Assembly (NCBI RefSeq): GCF_037975245.1
Contig: NC_092562.1
Span: forward strand, 26,401,054-26,465,053
DNA: 64,000 nt
Direction of reading: 5' to 3'
Origin: Apostichopus japonicus
Taxonomy: Eukaryota > Echinodermata > Holothuroidea > Aspidochirotida > Stichopodidae
Shown: piece by piece, positions 12,401-27,400 of the stretch
Numbering within the stretch: the first letter of the stretch is position 1
Layout: each line of letters opens with the position of its first letter
Position numbers and translations under genes: made by a program
The notes under the pieces: generated by a model
Seen by the model: the letters and a program-made list of their open reading frames with translations, nothing else
What the model was told of the DNA's origin: nothing
Databases searched by the model: none

Positions 12401-15400
12401 GTCTTTGATAGTTTGAGGCGACATACTCTGAAGTTTTCTTGTGGTTCTAATTGCTCCTCAAATTTGTTCAAAATTGTGTCGACGTCACCCTGTTCTGTGC
12501 TGCTAAGCTTCCAACAATTGTATCGCCGCAGGCCTTCTTCACCTACAGATAGCAAAATAGTTGGCACTTGATCCTCTTTGGGTATATGTTTCACTTTGAA
12601 ATACAAAAGAGTCCTTTGACGGAACATTCGGAATGCTTCTGCAAGGTTTGGCGCGTGCCAGTCCATAATGGGGATCATTTTGTCAGTCATGTTTAAAATC
12701 TTCTTTGAAAAAAAGTACAGATCCAAAACAAACTCCAAAGTCCTGATAGATTGGTAAAACAGATATGCTCTTCTGCTCACACTCGTTGACAGAAGTGCAC
12801 ACTGGTTTCACTTGCTTAGAATTTTAAAATTGATGCACAAAAATATTTAGACACTCCATTAAATGTAAGGGTGGACTGGTACTGGAAATCCTATTGGCTT
12901 TGAAGATTTTTTTTAACCGTTGCCACCATGTTGAAGATTGAGGTTGTGTCACAATCTTCAATTGAGGTTTGTACTGTAGAACAGAGCTGTGGTTATAACA
13001 CTTACTTGATGTAGTCTCTGGTAGTCAATGATACTGTTGTTACACAACCCGTGTTGTACCAGGAACTTGCACACAGAGTTCCAGGGCTTCTTATTCAGCT
13101 TGGTCACTGGAGCACGCAGTCACTTAAGATTGAGTGAGAGTGCTATGCTGCTAGAGTTAGGGTTAGTGAAAGTCATGTCAATGTCAATGTCACTACATGC
13201 TAGAAATTTAAAGGCTTGGTTGTAGTAAAGCACAGATTGTTTAGATCTGAACAAATGGTCCCTGCATATCTGAATTCCAATGAAATGATTGAGGAAATAC
13301 TAGGCTAGACGGCCATTTCATTATATTATTTCTTTGTATTTGTACTATCAAATGAATAACTCACACTGTAGTTTTCTTTAAAAATGTTGTTTCTTGTTTA
13401 TGAGTTTATACCAATAATGAAACATTTGCACTAGAACATTTTACTGCCCCAGTCTGTGAGAATGGAACAAGTGCTTGATATTTTGTTGTAGTTATCAGTG
13501 TTATCAGTGAAAGCTTATATCACCTGATACTTGCAAAGCTACTCTTAAGTAGTAACAACTAGAGAACACATGTAGTTGAAGAGAATGATAACCAATGATT
13601 CTAAGAGATACTGAGTATATTTATTGTGGTAAAAATAAACATTTATTTCCCTGCCCACTAGTAGTATGTTTCTTTGGCAACCAATATTACACAGAATGTT
13701 CTACATTACTATTCAGAAGTGAGACCTTTGATCATGAAAAATTCAGCAAACCCAGACAAGATTTGTCCATTCATAAAATGACCATTTTAGCTACACATAA
13801 CCGAAAGAGCAAGGTTAGTAATTATGTATAAACACCTTTAGTTCAAGTTTAATTTTTGTGTGTGTAGCTGTTTAGCATATTTGAAGACCAATACAACATA
13901 AGAAGATATTAAATGTTAAAGTAAAACTCATGACATAGGCAGTACCAAACCTACATAAAGGTTACACTTGTCACAGACATACTGTAAGCTTAGAGCTTAG
14001 TATTCTTCAATTGTCTTTCAAAGAAGCAAATTTTCAGAATTGTTGCAATCAAATTTCTTGTTTATTTATACCATGATTTAACTTCAGGGTATTGTACTTG
14101 TCGAGCCCCATAAGACAAGAAGAAAAAATCAAAGAAAGTTATTTGATCAAGGCATCACCAGACCTGCTCAATTCAAATTCTTAAAGATACCCTACAGTTA
14201 CTACCCAATAATAGGTATTTTAGAATGATTGGAAAACTTTTGAGGTTCTTTAAAAAATATATTACAATATTATCATGTTTATTCTGCAGTGAGTAAAAGT
14301 AACTAAGAAGAACAGAAGTCTCATAGCCCTGTCCCTGTATGGTATTCTTTAGAAATAAAAAGCAGACAATTCCTAAGCCCCCTTTTAGAATCCAACATCA
14401 TGATCCAAAATAGATCTCTGAATGAGGCACCCTTATCACTTTGCTTCTTAATATTGTTTGACACATTTAATTGCTTTAATTAACCAAATTGTCAGCAGGA
14501 GAAGCACATAAAAAGTGTTTGGAAATGTACAAAATTCAGCAACAATATAAAATCATATGTCAACAGCGTTTAGCTACATGATAAGCCCTTATAGCGTATT
14601 TTTTTTGGCCAATCTTCAGAGTGTTTTTTGGGGTAATATTTCACATCAAAGCTAGTATCATTTGAAAATGGCAAGGGTTGTAGGTTTACTTTAAATATAG
14701 TAAAACACACTTAATTTTGATATTAGGATTTGGATATGACCAAGTATTCATGTAATGGATGTAACACATATAACAGTTATCTTACCATAATGAGACAAGG
14801 TTGTGTTTAGCCAGGCAAACCCTGTACTGTGTTGTATCACACAATAGTATGTTTCCCCAGCTTGTGCATCAGTGGTTGTAAATGTTGATCCTCTTTGAAT
14901 GAAATCAGCCCTATTGCTAGCTTCGGTAAGGCTACTTGTTGCCTGCATAAATGGAGAACTGAGATCCATAGATTGGGACAGGAAAACTGTGTACATTGGA
15001 GAGTTCTGCTGTAACTCCTCAACCCAACAGGTAACTGACCACTGTGTACCAGGATTGGTTTTATTGACAGTAACATTAATAATTCCTGTCATGTAAAGAG
15101 AATAAGGCTGTATAAATTAAAAAAAATATCAAAAACAATATTGTATTAACTTCCAAAAAGTTAAAGAAATGGATTTTTAGTTGCTACCATAACTGTTTCA
15201 TTGCCAAGCTGTGGTATGAGTCGGATGGTGTGACCTGATATACCATTCATAACAATTCTATCTTTTTTCCCTTCTAAGGTAAAAGCTGTGACTGAAGTAA
15301 AAAATGGTATTTCCTAGTGTGTTACTCACAATTCAAATTACTGCTGGCAGTCTGTACAATGCATTTAATGTCTATATATTGCCTTGAAGGGGGAGAAATT

Positions 15401-18400
15401 GTGGAATATAAAATTATCGAATACTAGCCAATGCACTACTGCAAGGGGAAATTCATCTATAATGAATGGTGTTCTTCAAGATGCTACACACCATCAACAA
15501 ATTACCTTCTTGACATCTCTCAGGTAGATCAATCCACTGATTCTTGCAGCATCCAACACATTCTCCTGTAACTCTATCACATGCATTAGAGTCACAGTGA
15601 CACTCTTTGGTGCAGTTATCACCAAAGAAGCCAGCTTGACATTCTGAAATCAGAGGAGAACAGTATTACTGAGGTAGAAAGGGTATATTAAAGTTACCTT
15701 GGTCATTTATCTGGGATGAAAGAAAGCTTCCATAACAGCTGGGCTTAATTCAAAGCAGGCATATAACAAACAAGATCGGTAATTGGTATTCTGGCAAGTC
15801 CCATCTGTAAATGGTTCAAATGAATTAGTGGGACAGTCCAGACTACTCACAACCATTTATACCTAACCCACCACCAACACATGGTTGAACTAGAGGACAT
15901 GGTATGAACTATGTAAGTTCTATCAAAACTGAACAGTTAATTTTTAAACGCAATATGAAAACTAGTGTATTTTGTTTAGACGTCTGATATTTATTTGTCT
16001 ATCTTTTTGCTGTCCTTTTTGTGCTTTTGGATGTTTACCGTTTTTCTAGTACATTATACTGTATATATATTTTTTGTATTGAGGGCTCCTCTGGAAAGCA
16101 GTGCATCTGCGCTGAGCAGGACTACTCTCAATAAAGATGACAATAATAAAATAAAAAAATTTGGGGGGGGGGGGGATCCACCTCTTTTTTATTTTTATTG
16201 TGCCTTCACTTTTTCTAAAGTCTAACAGAGAGCTAAGGTTAATATCCTCAGCTGTTAGTTTCAAGATGACATCTACAGTCCTTAATCTCTAATAGTATGT
16301 ACAGTTTCAGTGACAAACAGGCCAACAATTTCCACAAATCTTTGCATGAATCCAACTTTAGGCCAGTCATTTGTAAAAAGTGTGACCTCCAATTTCCACA
16401 AATCTTTGCATGAATCCAACTTTAGGCCAGTCATTTGTAAAAAGTGTGACCTCCAATTCATGTTAAAGTAACGTCATTGGTTATTATTACTATACTATTA
16501 TTCACACCAATTTATATAAAGTTATTCATTTTAAAGATAAAGTAAAAATAGAAACCTGACTGTAGCTATATATAGTTAATATACACAACATGATATATGA
16601 GAGACAAAGCTAATTAATAAATGTCTTTTTAGGAAAGTTTCTGATGCTTTATCTGCTGACTGCATCTTGAAGACATCCAGTATGAATGCTAAAACAAATG
16701 GCCTCTGTTTCAAAGTAAACATCACAAATAACTAGAGAAAGGAAAATGTTAAAATTAATTGAACAGATGGCCTTTGCTTGAAAGTAAACATCACAAATAA
16801 GTAGAGAATAAAACATGTAAGCATTAATTGAAAATGTATGAGTAACGACTAGTGCACTAAGAAATTACCTAGACAGGACTGGCCATTTGGATCCAAAACT
16901 GAACCTGGAGCACAACTGGTATCTTCACATCTTCCTGAAAGCTTATGACAAACAGCACCATCAAGACACAGACATTTCTCTGTACATTGGTTACCATAGT
17001 AACCCATTGGACAAACATCAGGAACTATGGACAAATAATATAACGATATCACTGTCAAGCTGCATGATTTACACATGTCTGTTTTTGTTTTATATATTAT
17101 TTGACTGTTTGGATGATATACCATTAGTCATAACATGATATCGATTCTTTATCTGCAGGTAAATGTTTGTAAACAAGATCTGAAAGTATTAACCAGAATG
17201 CAAAAATGCATTGTGGTTTCGATGATGAAAAATGAGCAGTTTCTTCATGAATCTGATGTTATGTATATGTACAATATACCCGATCTTAGTAATACAGTGA
17301 AAAGCAGTGTGATCTGACAAACAGTATATTTCCCAATTGCACAGGTTGTTCTGAAATCACCATTGACCTCACAAACAGTTTTCTTGTACTAAATGTAACA
17401 TATCAACACACTAAATATAACATCTGTCCTTTTTGAATGATTGTGTAACATGTTTTTCACAAGTTGACTCCTGGTGAATTAAACGACAACTGACCTCCAC
17501 CCACAACATAAGGCTTCTTGTACTAAATGTGAGTACAATTACATACCAAATATGCGATCTGCCCAAGCTTCCCTTACGATATTATGTTTAGGAAGGTGCA
17601 TTAAGCACAGATACAGGTAAGAGGGTAGTGAAGTAAATATTTGGCATTTGTTGACTTCAACAAAAGTTGAACCTCCACCAAAAGCAATAACAGGCTCCTT
17701 AAATTTGATATGGTACTGTACATTGAAAAACCAAATATGAGATTTTTCTAAGGTTCCCTTCTTGCAATTTTAATATTTTACAAGGTTTTCACAATTTGAC
17801 TTCTGATAACCCAAAATGACCTTTGACCTCCACCAAAACAACCAGCTTCTTGACTCAACGTGGTACTTCTACACACCAATTATGAGGTCTGCCCAAACTT
17901 CCATTCTTGAGATATCCTGTTCACAAGGTTTTAACAATTTGGTACCTGTTGACACCAAATGACCTCTGGCCTCCTTCTCCTCCTAAAAAAAAGGCTTTTT
18001 GTTCTCAATGTGGTTCATACACATATCAAATATTAGATCTGCTCAAGCTCACCTTCGTGAGATATCATGTTTACAGGGGTTGACACCAAATGACCTTTGA
18101 CCTCCACCAAAAACAATATTTTTTTAAAGTAAATATGAGGTATGCCCAAGCTTCCCTTCTCGAGATATCGTGTTTACAAGGTTTTCACAATTTGACCCAA
18201 TATGACCCCAAATGACCTTTGACCTCCACATAAAACATATAGCTTCTTGTACTTAATATCCTACTTTCACACACCAAATATGAAGTTGGTCCAACCTTCC
18301 CTTCTTCAGATATCGTGTTTACAGGCTGGTCGTCACAAATACACACATGTTAGTGTTGTCTTTGTTTTCTCCTCTTTCTACAGGATCACTGGTTAGGTTT

Positions 18401-21400
18401 CTGAGAGTTAGTGTTGGACTATATATTCAATCAAGTGAACTATAAAGAGAACCGACTCAATTGAACATTCAAGTGAACATTCAAGTGAGCTCTCAAGTGA
18501 ACATTATGGTGAACATTGCTTAGTGAGTGAAAATACTAGTGTATATACAAATAGGGAGTGAATCATATTAGTGTGTGTATAGAAACTCTGAACAGTTTTT
18601 TTCTTACAAATACCTACTTTAACAACACACACCCACACGCCATCATAAATCTAAAGGTTACAATTATCATCGAAACCAAAAACAAGAATGTCATAGAAAT
18701 GATAGTAGTTCACATTAACATGTCAGCGGCTGACATTTATCTGCTACGACAGAGTAAAGAAATAACATAATCCAAAGTCACACTGTCTATGTCACACTGT
18801 ATTATGTTGCTGGTTTACTAACTCTCTATAAATCCTTCGTACTGAGGATATCAAATGATGTGATAACTATACAAGTAAATATGTGAAAAAAGTACAATAG
18901 AGTGTAAAGTTTGCTGTTAAGAGAGTTAAAACCTGCCTGCCTGCCTGCCCAGCCAAGCCCCCACCCCATCTGTAAAACAAATAATAATCTGGAGGAAAAT
19001 AATGACAGATGGACGGACGGACGGATGGACAGACGGATGGACATATAAATAATAAACATAAATACAATTTCATGTATGCTAAACCTTCCATAGCAGCTTA
19101 GCAACAGAAATTTATACAACAGTAGTGTTTCTATGTTTCATGTCATTACTTTCAGAATTAAGAAAGAAAAAGGAAGAAAAGAGAAAGTCTGTAGTAAACT
19201 TTGTGATTTCTTATCATAACATTGTTCTTGTATTTGAAATGATGAACAGCAACTGCGATAAATGTAAGAAAGAACGTATCAGTCTGAGTCCCACATCCTA
19301 TAACAATAACAGACACATGTTACATACAGTAGATGGTCAAATTCCCTCCTTAACAAACCATCAATACACAAATATGGATTGCTTAGTTCATGTATACAAG
19401 TTATCAGGTTTTGACAACAAATTCTTTGGAATCACTCAATATAAAATGACTCGCACAGCAAAAAGAATCTGTTCACCAACTGAACTTACACTCACTACAA
19501 TGCTAATTTAATCTCTGTACTTTGCTGATATTGCAAAATCCAATATTTAGAAAAGTAATATAACTTTACATGCTATTAGCTAGAAAAAACAGGCTACATA
19601 GTATAAATTTCCCTCATAAAATGATCTATCTGTGCAATATCTCAAACTGTAAACTGTAAAAAAAAAAAGAGAAGATAAAATGAAGTGAAATATGTCACAC
19701 AATTATAATAATCATGCATGATAACCACACCTATGTATTTTTATCAAATAATGTCCAACCTATCATTGGCAACTTGACTCTGCTATTCCGAGCATAATGA
19801 TGTTACTCCAGACCTGCTTTGAATTTTCTCTTTATACTGTCTTCACTGCAAAATAATGTACCAAACTTCCACAAGTTGTTACTTCCCTACATACTTTGTG
19901 CCCATATCTAGCCATTCTTTTACAAATTGTTAATCTTTGTTTGAGAAGAAATTCTGAAATCTTTGCAAAAACGATTACAAGAGGACAATCTTTCAAAACA
20001 CATGAAATTGAACTTATTGCGTCGCAGGCGCAAGGCCACAATAGCACTAGACAATTTATGCCGAACCTATCATGACCAAGAATCTTTTCAAACTGGCTAT
20101 TCAGAACCTCTAAATCTAAAAGCATGCACCACTTTTTTCTTGAATAAACCTAAATCCCATTACATCACAAACTCCTCATGTTGAATCCTCGGTTCAGACC
20201 TCCCAACAGCTCTTCCAAAAAAATTAAGGTTGTTTTAATGCTCGTAAATTAAAAAATAAAGGACACTAAAGGCTTCAAACATAAAAATAAAGAATTGTAA
20301 AGGTCCAAAATGAAACTAATTTGTAACATTCTCATCATCTATGACCGTTTTTATATCATCTTTGGCCCTTCTTTAAAATTCCTGACGTACATTGTGTGTT
20401 GTTTGTGAGTCTGTTTTGTATCACTAAAAGAATCATGCCTAGCTGTCCACAAAACTTAATGGCCAATGGTTAACATGACTGAACACAATATTCTACTCCA
20501 AAGTAAACTCTACAAAAAAATTGTAATTGAAATAAAAATAATGTTTTTAAAGAGTATTTACAAAAATTAAAGAGCCGTTTTTTAAATAAAGGCTTTTAAA
20601 GCTCTAAATCTGTCAAAAAAAAATGAAAGTTACATAAAAATAAAGGTTTTAAAGAATATTTAAAAAAAACGCCGTTTTTTAAATAAAGTGTTTTAAAAGT
20701 TTTGAAGGTTTCACTGGGAGGTCTGTTGGTTGTAATATGCAATTTCATTGACTGTGGTTTTCATATGGAGATTAAATTCTTTGTTTTCAAAACAGCAAGT
20801 GAACGAAAAAAATCCTATATAATATGTGGGGAACATTTTCAACTGTTCATTACCATTTAGATCTATCTAGGTAGTTAAAAGAAACCCCCGAAAAAAGGAC
20901 TTACTCATACGCTATTATAAGCTTAATGTTGAGTTACTCTTAACATGTGACACATTTGGAATATTTGCTCAGTTGTAAATATTGTCTGTAAAATTCATTG
21001 AACAATTCAATGTTTTGTGGAAATATTTTTTACCTCTGTGGATCAGTTATTAAATATTATTCAGCTCAGTTGACATGCTGACATTCATTCTGCATTGCGA
21101 AAATATCAAAAACTTTAAATTATTTGAAAATATTCAACATACAAGTTGCTATGATGATGCAGTTTTAATTTAGAGGTGCAGACAATGATTGTCTAGTATT
21201 TTTTGTTAAGGATGCAATCACCTTGGCCTTTGGAATACCCTATTATTAACTTCCTTATTGTATACATTTATTTTTACCATGGTAAGTTTCTGACAAATAA
21301 CTCTTGTGAGTGAACTTTTTTTTGTCAATCTGGGGTCAAATTCATTCAATGTAATCACCATACCATGACAAAGGTATATAATGAATGCATAGAGTAACTA

Positions 21401-24400
21401 TAGTGTGTACAATTCTATAGTTTGTGCTTTAACAGACTGTATGCAAACTACATAGGGCATGAAGGAGGAAATACAAGTTTCAACTGCTGGTAGTCAGTCT
21501 GAGTAAAAGCAATGCAAAGCGATTAGTATACATTTAAACCCTATTTAATGAAATGTGTGAAGGTATATAACTACACAAAAATAAACTAACAGGTGGGCAT
21601 TTTACAGCAGCTCGCTTGATATAACTAAATATGTGTAATCCTTGCTCTATACATACATATCACGAAACATTTGTATTTATCATATACCTTATAAAAACAT
21701 AACCTAACTGATAATCCAATAAAAGCATTCAACTTACTCTGACAATTACTCCCACTCCATGTAGCTTGGCAGCCTCCAGTGTCACATTCACCTGTAAATC
21801 TGTTACAGCTGCCTTCATTCTCACAGTGGCAATCTTGTAAACAGCCAGCCCCATATTTACCTGGTTCACACTCTGTAAGCAAAACGATATAAGACTTGAG
21901 TGTTAGCTCTTTCACACTTTATTAGATTTGGCTCATAGAAATTATTGGTATGATCACAAAAATTGAATGTCTGTGCAAAAGGAGAGAGAACTATAGCAAA
22001 ACACAATATGATATAATTTCATGATTATAGTATGACTATAGCCATATCCTTTTCAATGGAATAAATATGTGCTATCCCTTAAGGTGTATCAATTTACTTG
22101 ACAAAAGTTGAATTTTTCAGGATGCAACAAAACTATGTCACAAAGATAATTGAACACAGCTAGATGGAGTAAATTCAACTGTGAATTGAAGAAATCTATC
22201 TGTAAAATCCAGCTACTGTACCTGTATTGGTAAAAACAAGACCAGAATTGGGAACAGGTATCAAGACTAAGATTTAAGCTATCATAAGACTCTGCATTTC
22301 CCTGAACCAATTTCAACCAACCATTCATATTATCGTATAATAATTTACACTTAAACACTGATACTTTTAAAGGTAGCCAAAAAATTGCTTTAATTTTTGT
22401 TTCTTTGAAACTTCCTCTCTGGTTTCCTTTCTTGCAGTGACAATGTCAATGCTTTATACATGTTATAATGATTATATGAATTCTGTTAATATACTCTAAA
22501 TTTTCTCATCATGTGGTTTTATACTGCACCACTGAGTTGATGCAAAGGAAATGAATTGAATTGAATACTGTTAAAGCACAAAATTGTATATACACGAATA
22601 AGTGTACATGCTGAAATACTATGCAGTACACTATACTGCACTTATTTCACATACTGAAACATGTACTGAACTATGAACTATCTGCATGTTAAAAATCAAA
22701 TTTTACATCCAGATAGCCTAACCTCTAATTTCGACAAATGGTGAAAATTAAAGGTCCAGCTGGGCTGCTGGCTCATAGCACATACGGTCATACTTTCTCA
22801 ATCTTACTAACATGGCTAACATTTGCAGCCTCTAGATTGGTTGAAAATCACTTCCAAGAACAAAAAAAAAGCATCAACAAAATACTCACCCACTGAACAA
22901 CTAAGATCTTTGAATCCAGAGTTACATCTGCATCCAAAAGGATCTATTAGACAAAACAGTCTCCCTAGGCAACCATCATCAGTTGCTCTATTTCCAACAG
23001 TACACTCAAACTCACAAGAATAGCCAAAATTGTCAGGACCACACCCTAAAAGAAAATATATTTTTGCAGTTTTTATATTCAATGCAAAATTTATCAGCAT
23101 TTTCAGACTGAAATAAAGAAAACCACAATTGATAGTTTAAAAAATGTATTCCATGTTGTTCCACTGTGTGTCAAGAGAGATCTTAATCAACTCTCATGTT
23201 CAACCTGTGACACCACCATGATAATTGTACAGACTACAGGTATACACACATCCCCATGTATAGTTTCCTTGCATAAGTGATTGGAACAGCAGTGTAGAGT
23301 TACTTATTCATATACTGCTTCCCTTGATATGAATCATGTGAGACAATGTTGGCTATTTCAGCATATGCTTTGTTTCCAAAAGATGAAATGTAGCTCCTGT
23401 TCCTCTCATTCATATCCATATTTCAGGAGCATCTATTTAGTAAAATGTTGCTTGGCTTGTATAGATGTCATTAAATCTAAATGTAGTGGTATTAATGGAG
23501 AGCTGACTTTAAACATTGATTAGGGCATAAAAGATGATAAATGAAAGGTGCTACAGTACAAGTTTAAGGACTACAGTAAGTCAATAACAAGATTACCTGA
23601 GAACCAAATTTATGTTAAATTTCACCCCCAAAATGGTGAATGGATGGTCTCTTGAGAACACTACTATCAAAAGCTGGGATAAAAACTCCCAAGTTTGTGG
23701 ATGCTTTTCATAAATATTACAAGCTCTATTACTTAGAGGCAAGATGAGGAATAACCAACATAGTGTTCCACATGGTGATGCAAACAAAACCTCAAAAGAA
23801 CCTCAAAATGAGAAGTTTACAGACAACTGTACAAACCTGTCAGACAGTTTTGTCCCATGAATCCTGGAGGACAGATACATCTCCCAGTGTCATCATCACA
23901 AACTCCTCCATTGTAACAATTATCACAGATACCAGTACATCCTGGTGGACCCCATCTACCAGAGCTACAAGCTGTTAACAGAAAGTAAAACCAGGGAGAA
24001 CAAAGTGGAGGAAATAATAAAAGGGTGGTAGCATGTGGTATTCCTTGGACGTTCCTTTGGGCGGTGGGGGATGGAGGTGGAGAAGGGAGACAGTTTTGGT
24101 TATTTCTTTTGCTTATTGATTCAAAGCAAAATTCATTAAAGGCATGTACAGTCAGAGAACTTCAAACATGCTATTGTCAAATACGTTAACTTTCACATTT
24201 CTTTGACTTAATTGTGAAAAAGAAGCAGAACTAGTTTGTGAGACATCATCATTTAAAGACTACGTGTATATTTCAAAATGTGAGACAAGATTCACTCTTC
24301 ATACATGCAAAAAGTATTCTCCCAATTAGAAAAACTATGGGGGATTTTGCTGGATGTCGGCCGGCTGCAACCTAATAAAATAAACGTTGCTCATATTATT

Positions 24401-27400
24401 TTTCCAAATTCCTCCAATAAGACATGTGGGAACACATCATATCAACATCAGTCATACCTGGACCCCTCCATGCATATGTTTATTTGACATGGATTGACCC
24501 ATGTACCTAAAAAATAGTGGTAACAAAGACTAAAATATGTGTTATTTAAGTTGTAAGCACAAGCTTCAAGCACTTTTTAAACCTACCAAGAAATTACAAA
24601 CTTCTTAAAGGAGAAATCAGTGTTTGAAGTCGTCAACACTGTGTTTTATCCTGTCATGGCAATTTATGCTGTTCATTCACTACTCTGTCAATTATTACTA
24701 CTATGTCCATTCGCGTTCACACATATTCACTAATTATCGAGTACTTGCCTGAAGAAACATGATTGACATGTTTTTTTTTTTTTCTGCAGCCTTTTTGTAT
24801 TTAAATTTCCATTAGCCTACTTCATAATTCATGACCGTTTCAAAACAGCCATATAGAACCGCACATACAATAACATGGAATACAACCACAGTAGAGGTAT
24901 GCAGCACAGTTTATGAGCAGAAAACATTACATTGCCAAACTCAAGGATGGACATAAGTTGCCCAAACCCACAAAGGAATGAAAGCGAGATCATGCAATGT
25001 TAGAAGTCTGACGCTCAAAGAGTGACAATCGGAAAGGAAATTATCATATATGGCAATGGTTAAAGATGGCAAAACAGCGGAGCTAATGAGTTTGCAAGAT
25101 TTCAATGTTAATGTGTGATTGATTTAAGGTAATTTCATAATGGAAGTCAGTTATATTAATGACATGATCAGGAATTAAAAGTAATGTGTGATTGATTCAC
25201 GGCAATTTTATAATGGCGTGCAGGTTGAAAATGATGCAATATTCCAATTTTAAGCTTCAGCAGAAAAAAATACATAGCATTATGATACTTGAGTCACACT
25301 TATGATTTGACATGCAAGACAATTTAATGTGTTTTTCTGAGTTTTTCCTGTGTTTTAAGACTAACAACAGGATTTATGTAATTGTTACCACATGGATAGC
25401 TACACATAACAAATAGTGCAACCAAGCTGCAATGTGGATATCAGTTTGTTTAACAAATTATCGGACTTCAACCAGTGTTGATGACAATTACATGATATGC
25501 TTTGTCCTCAACCAAACAAAAGGTGGATGACAAAATACAAAAGAGCATGATATCCAAAAATATTCCAAGGCTCAATTTTAGTTGGCTCTGTACATGCTCA
25601 TATGAAACCTTTCCGTGGGATATAGATACGCAGTGGCATTCCAAAGGGGTCAAGTGCTCTCCCAATGTTTGGACACCCTCAATGATTAAAGCTTGCCATT
25701 TTAAAAAAGAAGGATTTTATAGATTAAGTAATAACTATAATTTAGCTATGTCTAACTCCCAAATGCTGCTGTAAGTACTGAAAATGATGACATTGTCATT
25801 ACCTGCATTCCCCCCTCAGCCCCTCCCCCCACCAACATACACACATGCACTCATATGTTGCTCTAATTTTGCTTTAATTGCCACCTCTTCTTCCACCCCC
25901 GTTCTTCCCAATATCTTATGAAGCCACTGCAACTACACTACTGTACATATGATGCAGAATATATATCCGAATCAATGTTATATCAGTAACATAATACTCA
26001 TTTAGAATCATAATCAGCCTTCTCAATTTGACAAATGCATACAGGGTATAAAATCTGGCAATATATATCCTCAAAGTCAAGCTTTTGTTTAAGTTTAAAG
26101 TTTAATATGAAAGATTTGTAGTATAAGCCTAAGTAAATACAATTTCTGGTGGTTTGCTTACCACAGTCAGTCTACTGAATGAAATGCACTACAGCTACCC
26201 TGGAATTTGAAAATTTGAAAATGATCATATTTGTGCAGGGGCGTCAATCCCAATAGAAAAGTTGGTGGGACATAAATGATTGACCATGGATAAAACTGAA
26301 GGAGTGTGCGCCTAGCACACACTGCGATCACCTTGGTGCAAATCCGTTGTTGGGTGGTGTCCAGGGGCTTGCCCAAAGGCCTCTGATGTTGTCCAGGGGT
26401 GAAGCTCTAGCAAGGGGCCCAGGGGGCAGACCCACATCTAGAAACCTTCAAGTTTGCCCCTGTTTGATCCCTGAATTGATATGTGAGTCATGTCTCAACA
26501 ATACTCACATCTGACAAAAGATTATACTTTAACAAATAAGAAAGACTTATCTAATTAAAGTACAGGTATAACTTAGGGCCTTTATAATGAAAATTGAAAC
26601 TAAAACAAAAAATGGAAGCATTCTTAAACTTTGCACACACTTATAACATCATCTTGTTATACAGATGGTATCTTAAATACATTTAAACAGCACTATTGGG
26701 TATCTGGGCACATTCAATTGATCGGAAACATTACAACCTTATAAAATGAAGATACTTATAATGTATAATCTCTATGTATAATCTCTAGCAGTTGGGGAAG
26801 ATATTTAGCATGCTAGGGTATTCTCATGGTAGTTGTAGCTTATATGCTGAGGGGAAGCCAATTGGGGAAGTTAGGTGTAAATTAATTGTTATGATTGTGA
26901 ATTATCATTCTTTATTTGACATGCCAAATGGAACCTCATGTGGGGGGGGGGTAGGGAGAGGGCAAATGAGCAGGCCTACTTTCATTAGGAAATGTAAATC
27001 TCAGGGGGGGGGGTAGCTGCCCCTCTCCCCCTTCATGCCCTATGAACTTAATCACAAGTAAATATTCTGTCAATATGTGTATGAAAGTACTAAACATGTT
27101 GAACAGATGAGATAGCAAAATGTTTGAGCTCCCTTTATGAGATATATAAGTCATTATGAGCCTGCTAACCCTAGCGCATACATTATGTAGTCACTACACC
27201 TGGGAGGACATTTAACATTGTGTCCCCCAACCTTCAGAAAGTGGGGAGGTGTCCCCCTGGCCCCACTCCATTGATTACACCCCTGAGAATGTGGGTAACT
27301 AGCAAAACTTGAAAGCGGTTTGGGAAACGATGAGCAGTTAGGCGATAAGGCATAAAGCCCATCGTTCACTAACATGATTTTTCTTTATTTTACCTTTAAC

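Larger units (their letters stand above)
8020..13197 (-). mobile_element. Full-length Ty3/gypsy LTR retrotransposon (probably Mag lineage), apparently intact
   Basis: The 5178-bp element is bounded by two 269-bp LTRs that read identically by eye. They begin TG and end CA, and the element is flanked by the 5-bp target duplication TGCTA (8015-8019 and 13198-13202). On the minus strand it has a primer-binding site beginning TGG directly after the 5' LTR, one uninterrupted gag-pol frame of 1361 codons, and a polypurine tract next to the 3' LTR. All parts needed for transposition seem present, so it is a very young and possibly active copy. It lies in the gene A intron before FN3 domain 1, in the same orientation as the gene. 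Confidence 0.96.
18341..21737. other. Rest of the gene A intron before EGF module 3
   Basis: Apart from the simple repeats and the candidate element listed separately, this is A+T-rich intron. An open stretch at 19832-20184 on both strands is not supported by splice sites or family features. Confidence 0.45.

Noticed and set aside
8119-13225. Matching 65-66-codon plus-strand frames at 8119-8319 and 13028-13225
   Set aside because: They lie in the two identical LTRs on the opposite strand to gag-pol and have no family features.
19832-20184. Overlapping frames on both strands (97 and 73 codons)
   Set aside because: No recognisable domain and no compatible splice sites; it may be an old repeat fragment.
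24436-24496. Possible small exon (GT..WVNPCQINICMEG) between Ig 2 and EGF 1
   Set aside because: It has an acceptor and a donor but would be entered in phase 1 and left in phase 2, which breaks the frame into EGF module 1.
26233-26455. hAT MITE with CAGGGGCG ends
   Set aside because: The ends look right, but the flanks TATTTGTG and TTTGATCC do not match, so no insertion boundary can be shown.
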